Positions 1 through 9,247 of a stretch of 64,000 nucleotides of DNA are shown here, piece after piece (position 1 is the stretch's first letter; every line of letters begins with the position of its first letter). The position numbers were made by a program, and so were the translations under genes. The notes under the pieces are model-generated. The model saw only the letters and a program-made list of their open reading frames with translations. It ran no database searches and had not been told where the DNA came from. Source of the DNA: Prochlorococcus sp. AG-402-N10 (GTDB lineage: Bacteria > Cyanobacteriota > Cyanobacteriia > PCC-6307 > Cyanobiaceae); the NCBI GenBank assembly GCA_003216465.1, contig QCIU01000003.1, positions 62,001 through 126,000 of the forward strand, read 5' to 3'.

Positions 1-1224
1 GGGGATGATCAATCTTTAGAAGGAAATTTATCTACTTTCAGTGGGCATATTTCTCGCATTAAAAAGATTTTGGAATCTCTTAATAATAAAGAGGGGCTAT
101 CAGTTGTTTTATTAGATGAAATCGGTTCTGGGACTGATCCCTCAGAAGGCACTGCTCTTGCAATCGCTTTACTAAGAGAATTTGCAACCATATCTGATAT
201 TACGCTAGTTACAACGCATTATGGGGATATAAAGGCTTTAAAATATCACGATAATAGATTTGAAAATGTTTCAGTTGCTTTTGACGAAGAATTTTTTAAG
301 CCAATGTATACTCTTAATTGGGGAATTCCTGGAAGAAGTAATGCATTATCAATTTCAAAGAGAATTGGAATTGATGAAAAAATACTTAATGAAGCTTCTA
401 ATTATTTAAAACCGAAAGAAGTCGAAAATATAAATAATATTATCAAAGGATTAGAAGAGGAGAGGATAAAGCAACAAAATTCGGCAGAAAAGGCAGCTGA
501 ACTTATTGCTAGAACAGAAATATTACATGATGAAATAAAAAAAAATTATGAATTCCAAAAAAGTAATGCACAAAAAATACAGGAAAGTGAAAGGCAAAAA
601 TTATCAAAACACATTAAAGCCGCTAAAAAAGAGGTTATTAATTTGATTAAGAAGTTAAAAGATCAAAATGCAACTGGAGAGGATTCTAGATTAATTGGAA
701 TTAGGCTTAAAGAAATTGAGACGGAACATCTAAATCAAACAAATGTTCCTAATACTACATCTTGGAGTCCAAAAATAGGAGATTTTATAAAAATTAAAAG
801 TTTAAATAGTACAGGTCAAATAGTAGATTTGGATGAAAAAGCAGGATCTTTTGAGGTCAAATGTGGATCATTTAGAAGTACATTATCAATAAATGATTGT
901 GAAGGTCTTAATGGGGAAAAACCTAATTTTAAAAATTCTAAAATTCAAGTTAATTCTGTGAGAGAAGATTTTTCTTTTGCAAAAGTTAGAACAAGTAAAA
1001 ATACCATTGATGTTAGAGGAATGCGAGTTCATGAAGCAGAAATAATAATTGAAGAAAAGATGAGAAAGTTTCATGGCCCGCTTTGGATAATTCATGGTAT
1101 TGGGACTGGAAAATTAAAGAAAGGATTACGTCTATGGTTATCGGGTTTGAATTATGTTGATAAAGTTGAAGATGCTGCAAATAATGAAGGTGGAGCAGGT
1201 TGCAGTATTGTATGGATTAAATAA
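1..1224 (+). CDS. mutS2: MutS2 family ATPase, C-terminal part (5' end outside window)
   Basis: The frame is open from base 1, so only the C-terminal 407 residues are visible. They begin inside the MutS-type ATPase core. The Walker B and following region (LLDEIGSGTDPSEG) lies at about visible residues 33-47. A long charged, coiled-coil-like segment follows, and a C-terminal Smr domain (IDVRGMRVHEAE, then IIHGIGTGKLKKGL) covers the last 70 residues. This order is diagnostic of MutS2 rather than mismatch-repair MutS. Family members bind branched DNA or act on stalled ribosomes; which role applies here is unknown. It lies 40 bp upstream of obg on the same strand. Confidence 0.95.
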   Translation, partial: GDDQSLEGNLSTFSGHISRIKKILESLNNKEGLSVVLLDEIGSGTDPSEGTALAIALLREFATISDITLVTTHYGDIKALKYHDNRFENVSVAFDEEFFKPMYTLNWGIPGRSNALSISKRIGIDEKILNEASNYLKPKEVENINNIIKGLEEERIKQQNSAEKAAELIARTEILHDEIKKNYEFQKSNAQKIQESERQKLSKHIKAAKKEVINLIKKLKDQNATGEDSRLIGIRLKEIETEHLNQTNVPNTTSWSPKIGDFIKIKSLNSTGQIVDLDEKAGSFEVKCGSFRSTLSINDCEGLNGEKPNFKNSKIQVNSVREDFSFAKVRTSKNTIDVRGMRVHEAEIIIEEKMRKFHGPLWIIHGIGTGKLKKGLRLWLSGLNYVDKVEDAANNEGGAGCSIVWIK

Positions 1225-1264
1225 AATCTAGTAGTATCAATAAAAATTATTTATAAATTTTTAA

Positions 1265-2248
1265 GTGCAATTTATCGATCAAGCAAATATTATCCTCAAA
1301 GCTGGCAAGGGCGGTAATGGAATAGTTTCATTCAGAAGAGAAAAATTTGTTCCTGCCGGAGGACCTTCTGGAGGTAATGGAGGAAAGGGTGGTTCAATAA
1401 TCCTTATTGCTGATAATAATCTTCAAACTCTTTTGGATTTTAAATTTAATAGAGAAATATTTGCTAAAGATGGTTTCAAAGGCGGACCAAACAAAAGATC
1501 TGGAGCCTCAGGTGAAAACACAATCTTAAAAGTTCCTTGTGGCACCGAAGTTAGAGATGTTAATTCTGGTATTATTTTAGGAGATTTAACTCAAGATAAG
1601 CAGAGTTTAACTATTGCATACGGAGGTAGAGGTGGACATGGTAATGCTTATTATTTAAGTAATCAAAATCGGGCTCCAGAATCTTTTACACAGGGGAAAG
1701 ATGGAGAGATTTGGGAGGTTCAATTAGAATTAAAACTTCTTGCGGAAGTAGGTATTATAGGTCTTCCTAATGCAGGGAAAAGTACTTTGATTTCTGTTTT
1801 ATCATCAGCCCGTCCAAAAATTGCAAACTATCCATTTACAACTTTAATACCTAATTTAGGGGTAGTAAGGAAGGCTGATGGAAATGGATGTCTTTTTGCG
1901 GATATTCCTGGTTTAATATCTGGAGCATCTGAAGGAGTAGGGTTGGGTCATGATTTTTTAAGACATATTCAAAGAACTAAGATACTTATTCATTTAATCG
2001 ATTCAATTGCAGAGAATCCTATTCATGATTTTGAAATAATTGAGCAAGAATTAAAACAATATGGCAATGGTCTTTTAGATAAAGAAAGAATAGTTGTACT
2101 TAATAAGATGGAGCTTGTAGATGAAATCTATTTGAAAATAATCACAAAAAAATTAGAAAAGTTATCTAAGAAAAAAGTTTTAGTTATTTCTTCATCTTTA
2201 CAAAAAGGCCTTTCTTTACTACTTTCTGAGGTCTGGAATAAGATTTAA
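1265..2248 (+). CDS. obg: GTPase Obg/CgtA
   Basis: This is a 327-residue GTPase involved in large ribosomal subunit assembly and stress control. The N-terminal glycine-rich Obg fold is clear ([16 protein letters not shown], then [14 protein letters not shown]) and spans about residues 1-158. The G domain follows with G1 GLPNAGKST, the switch region with [11 protein letters not shown]3 DIPGL and G4 NKME. There is no C-terminal OCT extension, which is usual for the short cyanobacterial form. The start is a GTG codon, fixed by the conserved MQFIDQA N-terminus. It follows mutS2 closely and may be co-transcribed with it. Confidence 0.97.
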   Translation: MQFIDQANIILKAGKGGNGIVSFRREKFVPAGGPSGGNGGKGGSIILIADNNLQTLLDFKFNREIFAKDGFKGGPNKRSGASGENTILKVPCGTEVRDVNSGIILGDLTQDKQSLTIAYGGRGGHGNAYYLSNQNRAPESFTQGKDGEIWEVQLELKLLAEVGIIGLPNAGKSTLISVLSSARPKIANYPFTTLIPNLGVVRKADGNGCLFADIPGLISGASEGVGLGHDFLRHIQRTKILIHLIDSIAENPIHDFEIIEQELKQYGNGLLDKERIVVLNKMELVDEIYLKIITKKLEKLSKKKVLVISSSLQKGLSLLLSEVWNKI

Positions 2249-2335
2249 TTTTTTGGAGATGTTATTTTATTAGTTAAAGTACTTGATTTAATTCTGGAAA
2301 TTAGCCATAAATTAGATATTGCCTTTATTAAACTT

Positions 2336-2518
2336 ATGAATTTTTATAGTTGCTTTGATCAACAAGGACAAATAATTGCTAGATGCCAGACAATCCAAGA
2401 TATTGAAGTTTTAAAGAAAATGGGAAGGCCTATAGTAGAAGTAATAGAAATGAAGAATGAAGAATCTGTGGTCTGTTCATTAACTGGAAGTCCTTCTGAT
2501 TTCAATATGGATTATTAA
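2336..2518 (+). CDS. Small conserved cyanobacterial protein, function unknown
   Basis: This 60-residue acidic protein has no signal peptide or membrane segment. It starts MNFYSCFDQQGQIIARC and carries a KKMGRPIVEVIEM segment. I recognise it only as the kind of short conserved protein found after obg in marine picocyanobacteria, and no function can be assigned. It lies 87 bp downstream of obg and ends just before a strong terminator hairpin, so it is probably the last gene of the mutS2-obg transcript. The length, the balanced codon use and this position support it as a real gene. Confidence 0.7.
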   Translation: MNFYSCFDQQGQIIARCQTIQDIEVLKKMGRPIVEVIEMKNEESVVCSLTGSPSDFNMDY

Positions 2519-2526
2519 TAAAATTT

Positions 2527-2561
2527 AAAAAAAAAAAGGGGCTTTAACCCCCTTTTTTTTT
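2527..2561. terminator. Bidirectional intrinsic terminator
   Basis: An A tract, then GGGG, a six-base loop and CCCCC, then nine T residues form a hairpin with U-tracts in both orientations. It lies between the plus-strand small gene ending at 2518 and the minus-strand cp12 ending at 2581, so it can terminate both. Confidence 0.9.
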
Positions 2562-2580
2562 GCATTTTAAAGATCAAAAC

Positions 2581-2799
2581 TTAATCATCATAAACTAAAC
2601 ATTCAGGTTCATCTGGATTTGCATCACAGAATAATTCTAATGCATTTGGATCATGTTTATCTTCAGGATGGTGATCCTTATATTCTTCAAGTTCTTTTAA
2701 TTCTTCAGTTAAATGTCTGACCTTTGGAAGATTACCCTCTTCTTTAGCAGAGGCGATTTCCGATTGATCTTTTTTAATGTGTTCGTCAATGGATTTCAT
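2581..2799 (-). CDS. cp12: CP12, Calvin cycle regulator (short form)
   Basis: CP12 is an intrinsically disordered linker that ties GAPDH and phosphoribulokinase into an inactive complex in the dark. This 72-residue protein has the CP12 middle (LTEELKELEEYKDHHPED) and the conserved C-terminal GAPDH-binding tail, with two cysteines separated by eight residues (CDANPDEPEC) and a terminal YDD. The N-terminal cysteine pair of plant and many cyanobacterial CP12 proteins is missing, so only one disulfide can form. It shares a bidirectional terminator with the preceding plus-strand gene. Confidence 0.93.
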   Translation of the reverse strand: MKSIDEHIKKDQSEIASAKEEGNLPKVRHLTEELKELEEYKDHHPEDKHDPNALELFCDANPDEPECLVYDD

Positions 2800-2931
2800 T
2801 TGGAGCTTTTCATACTTAAGTAGACACTTATAACATAGTTACTTTGAATTGATTTTGCATCATATATTAAAAAGATTCGTGTTCATTACAACATGAAATT
2901 GATTATTAAATAATCAATTTAATATCTTTTT

Positions 2932-3876
2932 TTAAATAGAAGATTGTATTATTTCTTTTAAAGAAGGAAGAATTGGTATGATTTGGTTGGGATTTAATGG
3001 GAATAATGCTTTGTAGTAGTCTTTTTTCCATTGAGAATCAAAACATGTCTCAGAAACATTAGAAAATTCAAAAAACTGCAGTCTCCATTTAATAATGTTT
3101 TTAAATTCTGAAATTTCTTTTTCAGTACATTTGAAAAGATTCTTATAAATCAATTCCCAACGAATAACCGTAGGAAATAAATAAATATCTGCATAGGTTA
3201 ATTCCTCTCCACAAATCCAATTACCTAAATTTTCATCAAACTTTTTTTCTATTTTGCTTAAGGCTTTAAAAAGCTTTTTACTTGCTTTTTCATAAGATAT
3301 CTGATTTCTGGCAAATCCGCATTTATAAACCCCATCATTTATGTCGGCATGAATTATTTTCAGCAAATCTTCATCGCAATTATTAATTTGTGTTTTTTTT
3401 TGAGAAGATTCTGTTTCTATTGAATTTAGTAAACTTACTATATGAGAACTTTCACTAGATAAAATATTAACTTGATCATTTTTAAAATTAATTAGTAATG
3501 GTAATGTTGACCTGAAAACATTGTTTTTTTGTGCTTTTTGATAAAGTTGATGAAGATTCCCAAATCCTTTGAACTTTTCACTAAAAATCCATTGACCACT
3601 ATTAATATCTGCTTCTAAAAAAATTAATTTAACTTTCTTTGACAAGTTTTTAAGTTTATAAATGATTAATGTTCTATGGCACCAAGGACAAGAATTTCCT
3701 ACTAATAAGTAGGAGTTTTGAGTATTGCCTTCGAAATCATAATTTTTATCTATTAATATTCCATGCGGCCTTTTATAATTTCCCTGTAGATCAGAAGGCG
3801 CGAAACCGTTCATTAATTTTGTCCAAAACCAAAACCAGAATCTTTTGGCAGAATTAATAAGGTATTTATTTTGCAT
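2932..3876 (-). CDS. Glutathione S-transferase family protein (glutathionyl-hydroquinone reductase-like)
   Basis: This 314-residue protein has an N-terminal thioredoxin-like GST domain with a CPWCHRT motif near residue 62, where glutathionyl-hydroquinone reductases carry a CPWAHR active site. An all-helical GST C-terminal domain follows (WICGEELTYADIYLFPTVIRWE). The length fits the Xi-class or ECM4-like branch. The likely chemistry is glutathione-dependent reduction of quinone adducts, but the substrate is inferred. The start at 3876 is 24 bp from the divergent aspartoacylase start, so the two genes share a very short promoter region. Confidence 0.75.
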   Translation of the reverse strand: MQNKYLINSAKRFWFWFWTKLMNGFAPSDLQGNYKRPHGILIDKNYDFEGNTQNSYLLVGNSCPWCHRTLIIYKLKNLSKKVKLIFLEADINSGQWIFSEKFKGFGNLHQLYQKAQKNNVFRSTLPLLINFKNDQVNILSSESSHIVSLLNSIETESSQKKTQINNCDEDLLKIIHADINDGVYKCGFARNQISYEKASKKLFKALSKIEKKFDENLGNWICGEELTYADIYLFPTVIRWELIYKNLFKCTEKEISEFKNIIKWRLQFFEFSNVSETCFDSQWKKDYYKALFPLNPNQIIPILPSLKEIIQSSI

Positions 3877-3900
3877 AAATTTTAATTTTATTTTTTAAAA

Positions 3901-4797
3901 ATGGCTTTTAAAAAAATACTAATTGTTTCTGGCACTCATGGAAATGAAATCAATCCTATTTGGGCAGTAAACCAATTTAGTAAGGAGGAAAAAAAAATTG
4001 ATAAAAACATTGAATATAAATACATTATAGGAAACCCTCTGGCTTATGAAAGGGGCTGTCGATATATAGACAGTGATTTAAATAGGTCTTTCAATTCAAT
4101 TAATAATTCTATTAATAATAATATTTATGAAATTAATAGGGCAAATTATTTAGTTGAAATGTTTGGTATTAATGGTTCAGATCCTTGTGAAATTGCAATT
4201 GACTTGCATACTACCACTGCAAATATGGGAACAAGTATTGTTATGTATGGAAGAAGAGGTAAAGATTTTTGTTTGGCATCATTACTACAACATAAATTTG
4301 GATTACCTATTTATTTACATGAAAAAGATAAAATACAAACTGGGTTTCTCGTAGAGGCATGGCCATGCGGATTAGTAATTGAAATAGGACCAGTTGCTCA
4401 AAACTTTTATGATTTAAATATTATTAATAGATTTTTAATAATCATGAGTTCTTTAAGAGATGAGATAGATAAGTTAAAAAATAATCAAATAAACCCCCCA
4501 AAAGGTTTAGTGGTTCATGTACATCAAGGAAGTATTGACTATCCAAGAGAAAAATATGGAAATATTGATGCCTTAATACATCCGAAAAGAATGAATCAAG
4601 ATTGGAAGCGCATCAAAAAGGGAGATCCTTTATTTATTGATATGGAAGGTAATACTAAAACTTACAAAGGAGAAGAAGCTATTTGGCCTGTTTTTATTGG
4701 TGAGGTAGCTTATAAAGAAAAAAATATCGCGATGAGTTATACAAAAAAAGAATTAATAAATTTACCAAATAAAATTTTTGAGGAATTTTTTAGCTAA
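3901..4797 (+). CDS. Aspartoacylase / succinylglutamate desuccinylase family hydrolase
   Basis: This is a 298-residue zinc carboxypeptidase-like amidohydrolase. Its zinc-binding HxxE motif is in SGTHGNEINP at residues 10-19. It also has the substrate arginine region DSDLNRSF, a DLHTTT motif supplying the third zinc ligand, and the conserved VIEIGPV segment. Aspartoacylases cleave N-acetyl-aspartate or related N-acyl amino acids; the natural substrate in this organism is unknown. It lies directly upstream of psbA, an arrangement I recall from Prochlorococcus, and is divergent from the GST-like gene. Confidence 0.9.
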   Translation: MAFKKILIVSGTHGNEINPIWAVNQFSKEEKKIDKNIEYKYIIGNPLAYERGCRYIDSDLNRSFNSINNSINNNIYEINRANYLVEMFGINGSDPCEIAIDLHTTTANMGTSIVMYGRRGKDFCLASLLQHKFGLPIYLHEKDKIQTGFLVEAWPCGLVIEIGPVAQNFYDLNIINRFLIIMSSLRDEIDKLKNNQINPPKGLVVHVHQGSIDYPREKYGNIDALIHPKRMNQDWKRIKKGDPLFIDMEGNTKTYKGEEAIWPVFIGEVAYKEKNIAMSYTKKELINLPNKIFEEFFS

Positions 4798-4891
4798 ATT
4801 TTCCACTTTTCAGAAAAATTACCTATTTAATAAGTACATCATTAATATATGAAATTAAGAATTTTTCTACACATTTTTAATGATTTTGGAC

Positions 4892-4948
4892 TATATTCAT
4901 TGAAGCGAAATTATTTTTCGTTTTTATTTACACGTCTCGATTAGAGAC
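4892..4948 (+). promoter_or_regulatory. psbA promoter -10 box and two-hairpin leader (copy 1)
   Basis: A -10-like TATATT lies at 4892-4897, placing the transcript start near 4904. The roughly 60-nt leader then contains two small perfect hairpins: CGAAA/TTTCG at 4906-4920 and GTCTC/GAGAC at 4934-4948 with a GATTA loop. The second ends 15 bases before the ATG. Structured leaders upstream of psbA have been described in marine cyanobacteria and their phages; equating this one with a named motif is inference. Confidence 0.6.
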
Positions 4949-4963
4949 ATACTTTACGAACTC

Positions 4964-6046
4964 ATGACAACTATTCAGCAGCAGCGTTCTTCGCTGTTAA
5001 AAGGCTGGCCACAGTTTTGTGAGTGGGTAACATCAACTAACAATAGAATTTATGTTGGTTGGTTCGGCGTCTTAATGATTCCATGCCTACTTGCAGCAGC
5101 GGCTTGTTTCATCGTTGCTTTCATCGCAGCACCTCCAGTAGACATTGACGGAATTAGAGAACCAGTTGCTGGTTCATTCCTATACGGAAACAACATCATC
5201 TCAGGTGCAGTTGTTCCTTCTTCAAACGCTATTGGTCTACACTTCTACCCAATTTGGGAAGCAGCTACTGTAGATGAGTGGTTATACAACGGTGGTCCTT
5301 ACCAGCTAGTAATATTCCACTTCCTTATTGGTATCTCAGCATACATGGGACGTCAGTGGGAGCTTTCATACCGTTTAGGTATGCGTCCATGGATCTGTGT
5401 TGCATATTCTGCACCAGTTTCAGCAGCTTTCGCAGTATTTCTTGTATACCCATTCGGTCAAGGTTCATTCTCTGACGGAATGCCTTTAGGTATCTCTGGA
5501 ACATTCAACTTCATGTTTGTTTTCCAGGCAGAGCACAACATTCTTATGCACCCATTCCACATGGCTGGTGTTGCTGGTATGTTCGGAGGATCTTTATTCT
5601 CAGCTATGCATGGTTCACTTGTTACTTCATCTCTAATCAGAGAAACAACTGAGACAGAGTCTCAGAACTATGGTTACAAGTTCGGACAAGAAGAAGAAAC
5701 ATATAACATCGTTGCAGCTCATGGCTACTTCGGTCGTTTGATCTTCCAATATGCTTCATTCAACAACAGCAGAAGTCTTCACTTCTTCCTAGCTGTATTC
5801 CCAGTTGTATGTGTTTGGTTAACTTCAATGGGAATCTGCACAATGGCATTCAACCTTAACGGTTTCAACTTCAACCAATCAGTTGTTGATGCAAACGGTA
5901 AGATTGTTCCTACATGGGGTGATGTTCTTAACAGAGCAAACTTAGGTATGGAAGTAATGCACGAGCGTAATGCTCATAACTTCCCACTTGATCTAGCAGC
6001 AGCTGAGTCTACAACAGTAGCTCTAACAGCTCCAGCTATCGGTTAA
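4964..6046 (+). CDS. psbA: Photosystem II reaction centre protein D1 (copy 1)
   Basis: D1 binds the primary donor chlorophylls, pheophytin, the QB quinone and the manganese cluster in the thylakoid membrane, and it turns over rapidly in the light. The 360-residue protein has the usual five transmembrane helices, the HNFPLDLA region that becomes the mature C-terminus after CtpA cleavage, and a short tail ending ALTAPAIG. A glutamine follows GR at residue 131, matching the D1:1-type residue at standard position 130. Codon use is richer in C-ending codons than in neighbours, as expected for a highly expressed gene. The protein is identical to the copy at 6816-7898. Confidence 0.99.
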   Translation: MTTIQQQRSSLLKGWPQFCEWVTSTNNRIYVGWFGVLMIPCLLAAAACFIVAFIAAPPVDIDGIREPVAGSFLYGNNIISGAVVPSSNAIGLHFYPIWEAATVDEWLYNGGPYQLVIFHFLIGISAYMGRQWELSYRLGMRPWICVAYSAPVSAAFAVFLVYPFGQGSFSDGMPLGISGTFNFMFVFQAEHNILMHPFHMAGVAGMFGGSLFSAMHGSLVTSSLIRETTETESQNYGYKFGQEEETYNIVAAHGYFGRLIFQYASFNNSRSLHFFLAVFPVVCVWLTSMGICTMAFNLNGFNFNQSVVDANGKIVPTWGDVLNRANLGMEVMHERNAHNFPLDLAAAESTTVALTAPAIG

Positions 6047-6065
6047 GCTTAAAGTTCTAAATTCA

Positions 6066-6094
6066 AAGCCTCCTTATTTAGGAGGCTTTTTTTT
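6066..6094 (+). terminator. psbA terminator (copy 1)
   Basis: GCCTCC and GGAGGC form a six-pair stem, extended by flanking A-T pairs, around a seven-base loop. Eight T residues follow. It begins about 20 bases after the psbA stop and is part of the direct repeat. Confidence 0.93.
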
Positions 6095-6160
6095 GTCTAT
6101 TTATATAATTTGATGTTTTTGATACAGCTTTCTAATTCAATTTCAGATTAATTTATATTC

Positions 6161-6262
6161 ATGATTCAATTTTATTTTTCGATAATATTACTAACAATAT
6201 TGACCTTCTTTGCAATGCTTTTAGATACTCCAGAACTAGGCTCTCTTATTCAAACTTTTTAA
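6161..6262 (+). CDS. Possible 33-residue single-helix membrane protein
   Basis: An ATG-initiated frame encodes 33 residues starting MIQFYFSIILLTILTFFAM and ending in a short polar tail (TPELGSLIQTF). The hydrophobic stretch at residues 3-20 would make one membrane helix, much like other tiny thylakoid proteins. I do not recognise a family and see no strong ribosome binding site. It lies 58 bp after the first psbA repeat unit. AT-rich intergenic DNA can produce hydrophobic ORFs by chance, so this is tentative. Confidence 0.3.
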   Translation: MIQFYFSIILLTILTFFAMLLDTPELGSLIQTF

Positions 6263-6520
6263 ATAAAAAGAGATAGATTAACCCCTTACTTAGGAAATTA
6301 ATCTATTTTCTTAAGTTATCTTTAATATAATTACTACTATTTTTTATTTGTTTAAATCTGTAAATTTTCTGATTTATTTATATTGTCTCTTAAATTTAAT
6401 GTTTGTTTTTTGAATAAGTATTGTTTATCAGATAGATAAGATTTTCTTATAAATCTTTAAATCTATTTATGAATGTTGCATTTAAAAAAGTTGATTGTTT
6501 AAATTCTCTCACTCCAGTAG

Positions 6521-6658
6521 ATGATTGCTCCAAAAGCCTCTAGTTCCAGTCTTCTATATCTTGCTTGTGATAAAGATACGACCTCCTTTTTCCTTTTGCC
6601 GTTGAATAGCCACTGTATTATTACCAAGATAATTCCTCAATTACAAAGAAAATATTAA
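6521..6658 (+). CDS. Possible 45-residue hypothetical protein
   Basis: An ATG-initiated frame encodes 45 residues (MIAPKASSSSLLYLACDKD at the start, PQLQRKY at the end). Its base composition is visibly less AT-biased than the surrounding spacer, which suggests coding. A second short frame from 6469 overlaps its start. No family was recognised and no ribosome binding site is obvious. It lies 57 bp upstream of the second psbA repeat unit. Confidence 0.35.
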   Translation: MIAPKASSSSLLYLACDKDTTSFFLLPLNSHCIITKIIPQLQRKY

Positions 6659-6743
6659 GACATAAAGGTACATTTCACCTCAAAATGAGAAAAATCCTTA
6701 ATCTGACATAATTAATTTCTACACATTTTTAATGATTTTGGAC

Positions 6744-6800
6744 TATATTCATTGAAGCGAAATTATTTTTCGTTTTTATTTACACGTCTCGATTAGAGAC
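6744..6800 (+). promoter_or_regulatory. psbA promoter -10 box and two-hairpin leader (copy 2)
   Basis: This is an exact copy of 4892-4948, with TATATT at 6744-6749 and hairpins at 6758-6772 and 6786-6800. The transcript start would be near 6756. Confidence 0.6.
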
Positions 6801-6815
6801 ATACTTTACGAACTC

Positions 6816-7898
6816 ATGACAACTATTCAGCAGCAGCGTTCTTCGCTGTTAAAAGGCTGGCCACAGTTTTGTGAGTGGGTAACATCAACTAACAATAGAA
6901 TTTATGTTGGTTGGTTCGGCGTCTTAATGATTCCATGCCTACTTGCAGCAGCGGCTTGTTTCATCGTTGCTTTCATCGCAGCACCTCCAGTAGACATTGA
7001 CGGAATTAGAGAACCAGTTGCTGGTTCATTCCTATACGGAAACAACATCATCTCAGGTGCAGTTGTTCCTTCTTCAAACGCTATTGGTCTACACTTCTAC
7101 CCAATTTGGGAAGCAGCTACTGTAGATGAGTGGTTATACAACGGTGGTCCTTACCAGCTAGTAATATTCCACTTCCTTATTGGTATCTCAGCATACATGG
7201 GACGTCAGTGGGAGCTTTCATACCGTTTAGGTATGCGTCCATGGATCTGTGTTGCATATTCTGCACCAGTTTCAGCAGCTTTCGCAGTATTTCTTGTATA
7301 CCCATTCGGTCAAGGTTCATTCTCTGACGGAATGCCTTTAGGTATCTCTGGAACATTCAACTTCATGTTTGTTTTCCAGGCAGAGCACAACATTCTTATG
7401 CACCCATTCCACATGGCTGGTGTTGCTGGTATGTTCGGAGGATCTTTATTCTCAGCTATGCATGGTTCACTTGTTACTTCATCTCTAATCAGAGAAACAA
7501 CTGAGACAGAGTCTCAGAACTATGGTTACAAGTTCGGACAAGAAGAAGAAACATATAACATCGTTGCAGCTCATGGCTACTTCGGTCGTTTGATCTTCCA
7601 ATATGCTTCATTCAACAACAGCAGAAGTCTTCACTTCTTCCTAGCTGTATTCCCAGTTGTATGTGTTTGGTTAACTTCAATGGGAATCTGCACAATGGCA
7701 TTCAACCTTAACGGTTTCAACTTCAACCAATCAGTTGTTGATGCAAACGGTAAGATTGTTCCTACATGGGGTGATGTTCTTAACAGAGCAAACTTAGGTA
7801 TGGAAGTAATGCACGAGCGTAATGCTCATAACTTCCCACTTGATCTAGCAGCAGCTGAGTCTACAACAGTAGCTCTAACAGCTCCAGCTATCGGTTAA
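6816..7898 (+). CDS. psbA: Photosystem II reaction centre protein D1 (copy 2)
   Basis: This 360-residue D1 is identical in protein sequence to the copy at 4964-6046, so the pair does not give two D1 isoforms. Such a duplication would raise gene dosage or protect against loss. It keeps the residue 131 glutamine, the C-terminal processing region and its own promoter and terminator. aroC follows about 105 bp downstream. Confidence 0.99.
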   Translation: MTTIQQQRSSLLKGWPQFCEWVTSTNNRIYVGWFGVLMIPCLLAAAACFIVAFIAAPPVDIDGIREPVAGSFLYGNNIISGAVVPSSNAIGLHFYPIWEAATVDEWLYNGGPYQLVIFHFLIGISAYMGRQWELSYRLGMRPWICVAYSAPVSAAFAVFLVYPFGQGSFSDGMPLGISGTFNFMFVFQAEHNILMHPFHMAGVAGMFGGSLFSAMHGSLVTSSLIRETTETESQNYGYKFGQEEETYNIVAAHGYFGRLIFQYASFNNSRSLHFFLAVFPVVCVWLTSMGICTMAFNLNGFNFNQSVVDANGKIVPTWGDVLNRANLGMEVMHERNAHNFPLDLAAAESTTVALTAPAIG

Positions 7899-7917
7899 GC
7901 TTAAAGTTCTAAATTCA

Positions 7918-7946
7918 AAGCCTCCTTATTTAGGAGGCTTTTTTTT
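7918..7946 (+). terminator. psbA terminator (copy 2)
   Basis: The same GCCTCC/GGAGGC hairpin and eight-T tract as in copy 1 separate the second psbA from aroC. Confidence 0.93.
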
Positions 7947-8004
7947 GTCTATTTCAATTGATTCCATATAATAGTTAATAGAACTATAATAATTTGATAT
8001 TTCT

Positions 8005-9099
8005 ATGAGTAGTAGTTTTGGAAAAATCTTTCGTGTAAGTACTTTTGGAGAATCTCATGGCGGGGCAGTTGGTGTTATTCTTGATGGATGTCCCCCAAAG
8101 TTAAAAGTAAATCTTGATCAAATACAACATGAATTAGATAGGAGGAGACCTGGTCAGAGTAAAATTACAACTCCAAGAAATGAAGATGATAAATTAGAGG
8201 TATTAAGTGGGTTAAAAGAGGGTATAACACTTGGTACCCCTATTGCAATGTTGGTAAGGAATAAAGATCAAAGACCTGGTGACTATAGTAATTTGGAGCA
8301 AGTATTCAGGCCTTCTCATGCAGATGGAACATATCATTTAAAGTACGGTATTCAAGCTGATTCTGGCGGAGGTAGAGCTTCCGCGAGAGAAACGATAGGA
8401 AGAGTTGCGGCAGGTGCTATTGCAAAACAATTATTAAAAACATTATTTAATACTGAAATCCTTTCTTGGGTAAAGCGTATTCATGATATAGACTCTCAAG
8501 TTAATAAAGAGACAGTTTCTCTCAGTGTAATAGATTCAAATATTGTAAGATGTCCTGATCAAAAGGCTGCTATAAAAATGATCAATAGAATAAAAGAATT
8601 ACAACAAGAAGGTGATTCTTGTGGCGGTGTTATTGAATGTTTAGTGAAAAATGTTCCCTCAGGATTAGGTATGCCTGTATTTGATAAATTGGAAGCTGAC
8701 CTAGCTAAATCTTTGATGTCTTTACCTGCTACCAAAGGCTTTGAAATAGGTTCAGGTTTCTTGGGAACTTACTTAAGAGGCAGTGAGCACAATGATTCAT
8801 TTGTTGAGTCTGATGATATCAATAAGCTTAAAACTATATCTAACAATTCAGGCGGAATACAAGGAGGTATTAGTAATGGAGAGAATATTGAGATGAAAAT
8901 AGCTTTTAAACCGACAGCTACTATTGGAAAAAAACAGAAAACTGTTAATGCTGATGGTAAAGAAGTAGTAATGAAGGCTAAAGGCAGGCATGATCCATGT
9001 GTTTTACCGAGAGCAGTGCCAATGGTTGATTCGATGATAGCACTTGTTTTAGCAGATCATTTGCTTCTTAACCACGCTCAATGCACTATTATGAAATAA
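8005..9099 (+). CDS. aroC: Chorismate synthase
   Basis: Chorismate synthase converts 5-enolpyruvylshikimate 3-phosphate to chorismate, the last shikimate pathway step, and needs reduced FMN. The 364-residue protein is the normal length and has the family signatures [16 protein letters not shown] near the N-terminus, the central [10 protein letters not shown], and [17 protein letters not shown] near the C-terminus. It follows the psbA terminator, so it probably uses its own promoter in the 50 bp upstream. Confidence 0.98.
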   Translation: MSSSFGKIFRVSTFGESHGGAVGVILDGCPPKLKVNLDQIQHELDRRRPGQSKITTPRNEDDKLEVLSGLKEGITLGTPIAMLVRNKDQRPGDYSNLEQVFRPSHADGTYHLKYGIQADSGGGRASARETIGRVAAGAIAKQLLKTLFNTEILSWVKRIHDIDSQVNKETVSLSVIDSNIVRCPDQKAAIKMINRIKELQQEGDSCGGVIECLVKNVPSGLGMPVFDKLEADLAKSLMSLPATKGFEIGSGFLGTYLRGSEHNDSFVESDDINKLKTISNNSGGIQGGISNGENIEMKIAFKPTATIGKKQKTVNADGKEVVMKAKGRHDPCVLPRAVPMVDSMIALVLADHLLLNHAQCTIMK

Positions 9100-9247
9100 A
9101 GAAAATATTGTGATCGTCAAAGATAAAAGTTTACTTAATTGAATCTTTGAACTAAATTAACTTACAACTTTAATAATCATATATTTTTTAAAACTGTTCG
9201 GATATTTACAATTTTTTCTAATAAATACAAACTTATACTAATTTTGA

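Larger units (their letters stand above)
4864..6102 (+). repeat. Direct repeat copy 1 carrying psbA with promoter and terminator
   Basis: This 1,239-bp unit recurs at 6716-7954 with a constant offset of 1,852 bp. The edges are sharp: the base before each copy and the base after each copy differ. The two encoded proteins are identical, and I saw no mismatch in the nucleotide stretches I compared. The unit holds about 100 bp of promoter and leader, the whole gene and its terminator. Confidence 0.93.
6103..6715 (+). other. Spacer between the two psbA repeats
   Basis: These 613 bp are unique sequence between the repeat units. I see no transposase, integrase or tRNA here. Two short open frames with ATG starts (6161-6262 and 6521-6658) are listed separately. 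The rest is AT-rich with no clear structure. Confidence 0.6.
6716..7954 (+). repeat. Direct repeat copy 2 carrying psbA with promoter and terminator
   Basis: This is the second copy of the 1,239-bp unit at 4864-6102, in the same orientation. Both copies keep complete regulatory ends, so each should be independently expressed. Perfect identity implies a recent duplication or continuing gene conversion. Confidence 0.93.

Noticed and set aside
5278-5475. 65-codon ORF within psbA, repeated at 7130-7327
   Set aside because: It is an alternate frame of psbA that is duplicated only because psbA is duplicated.
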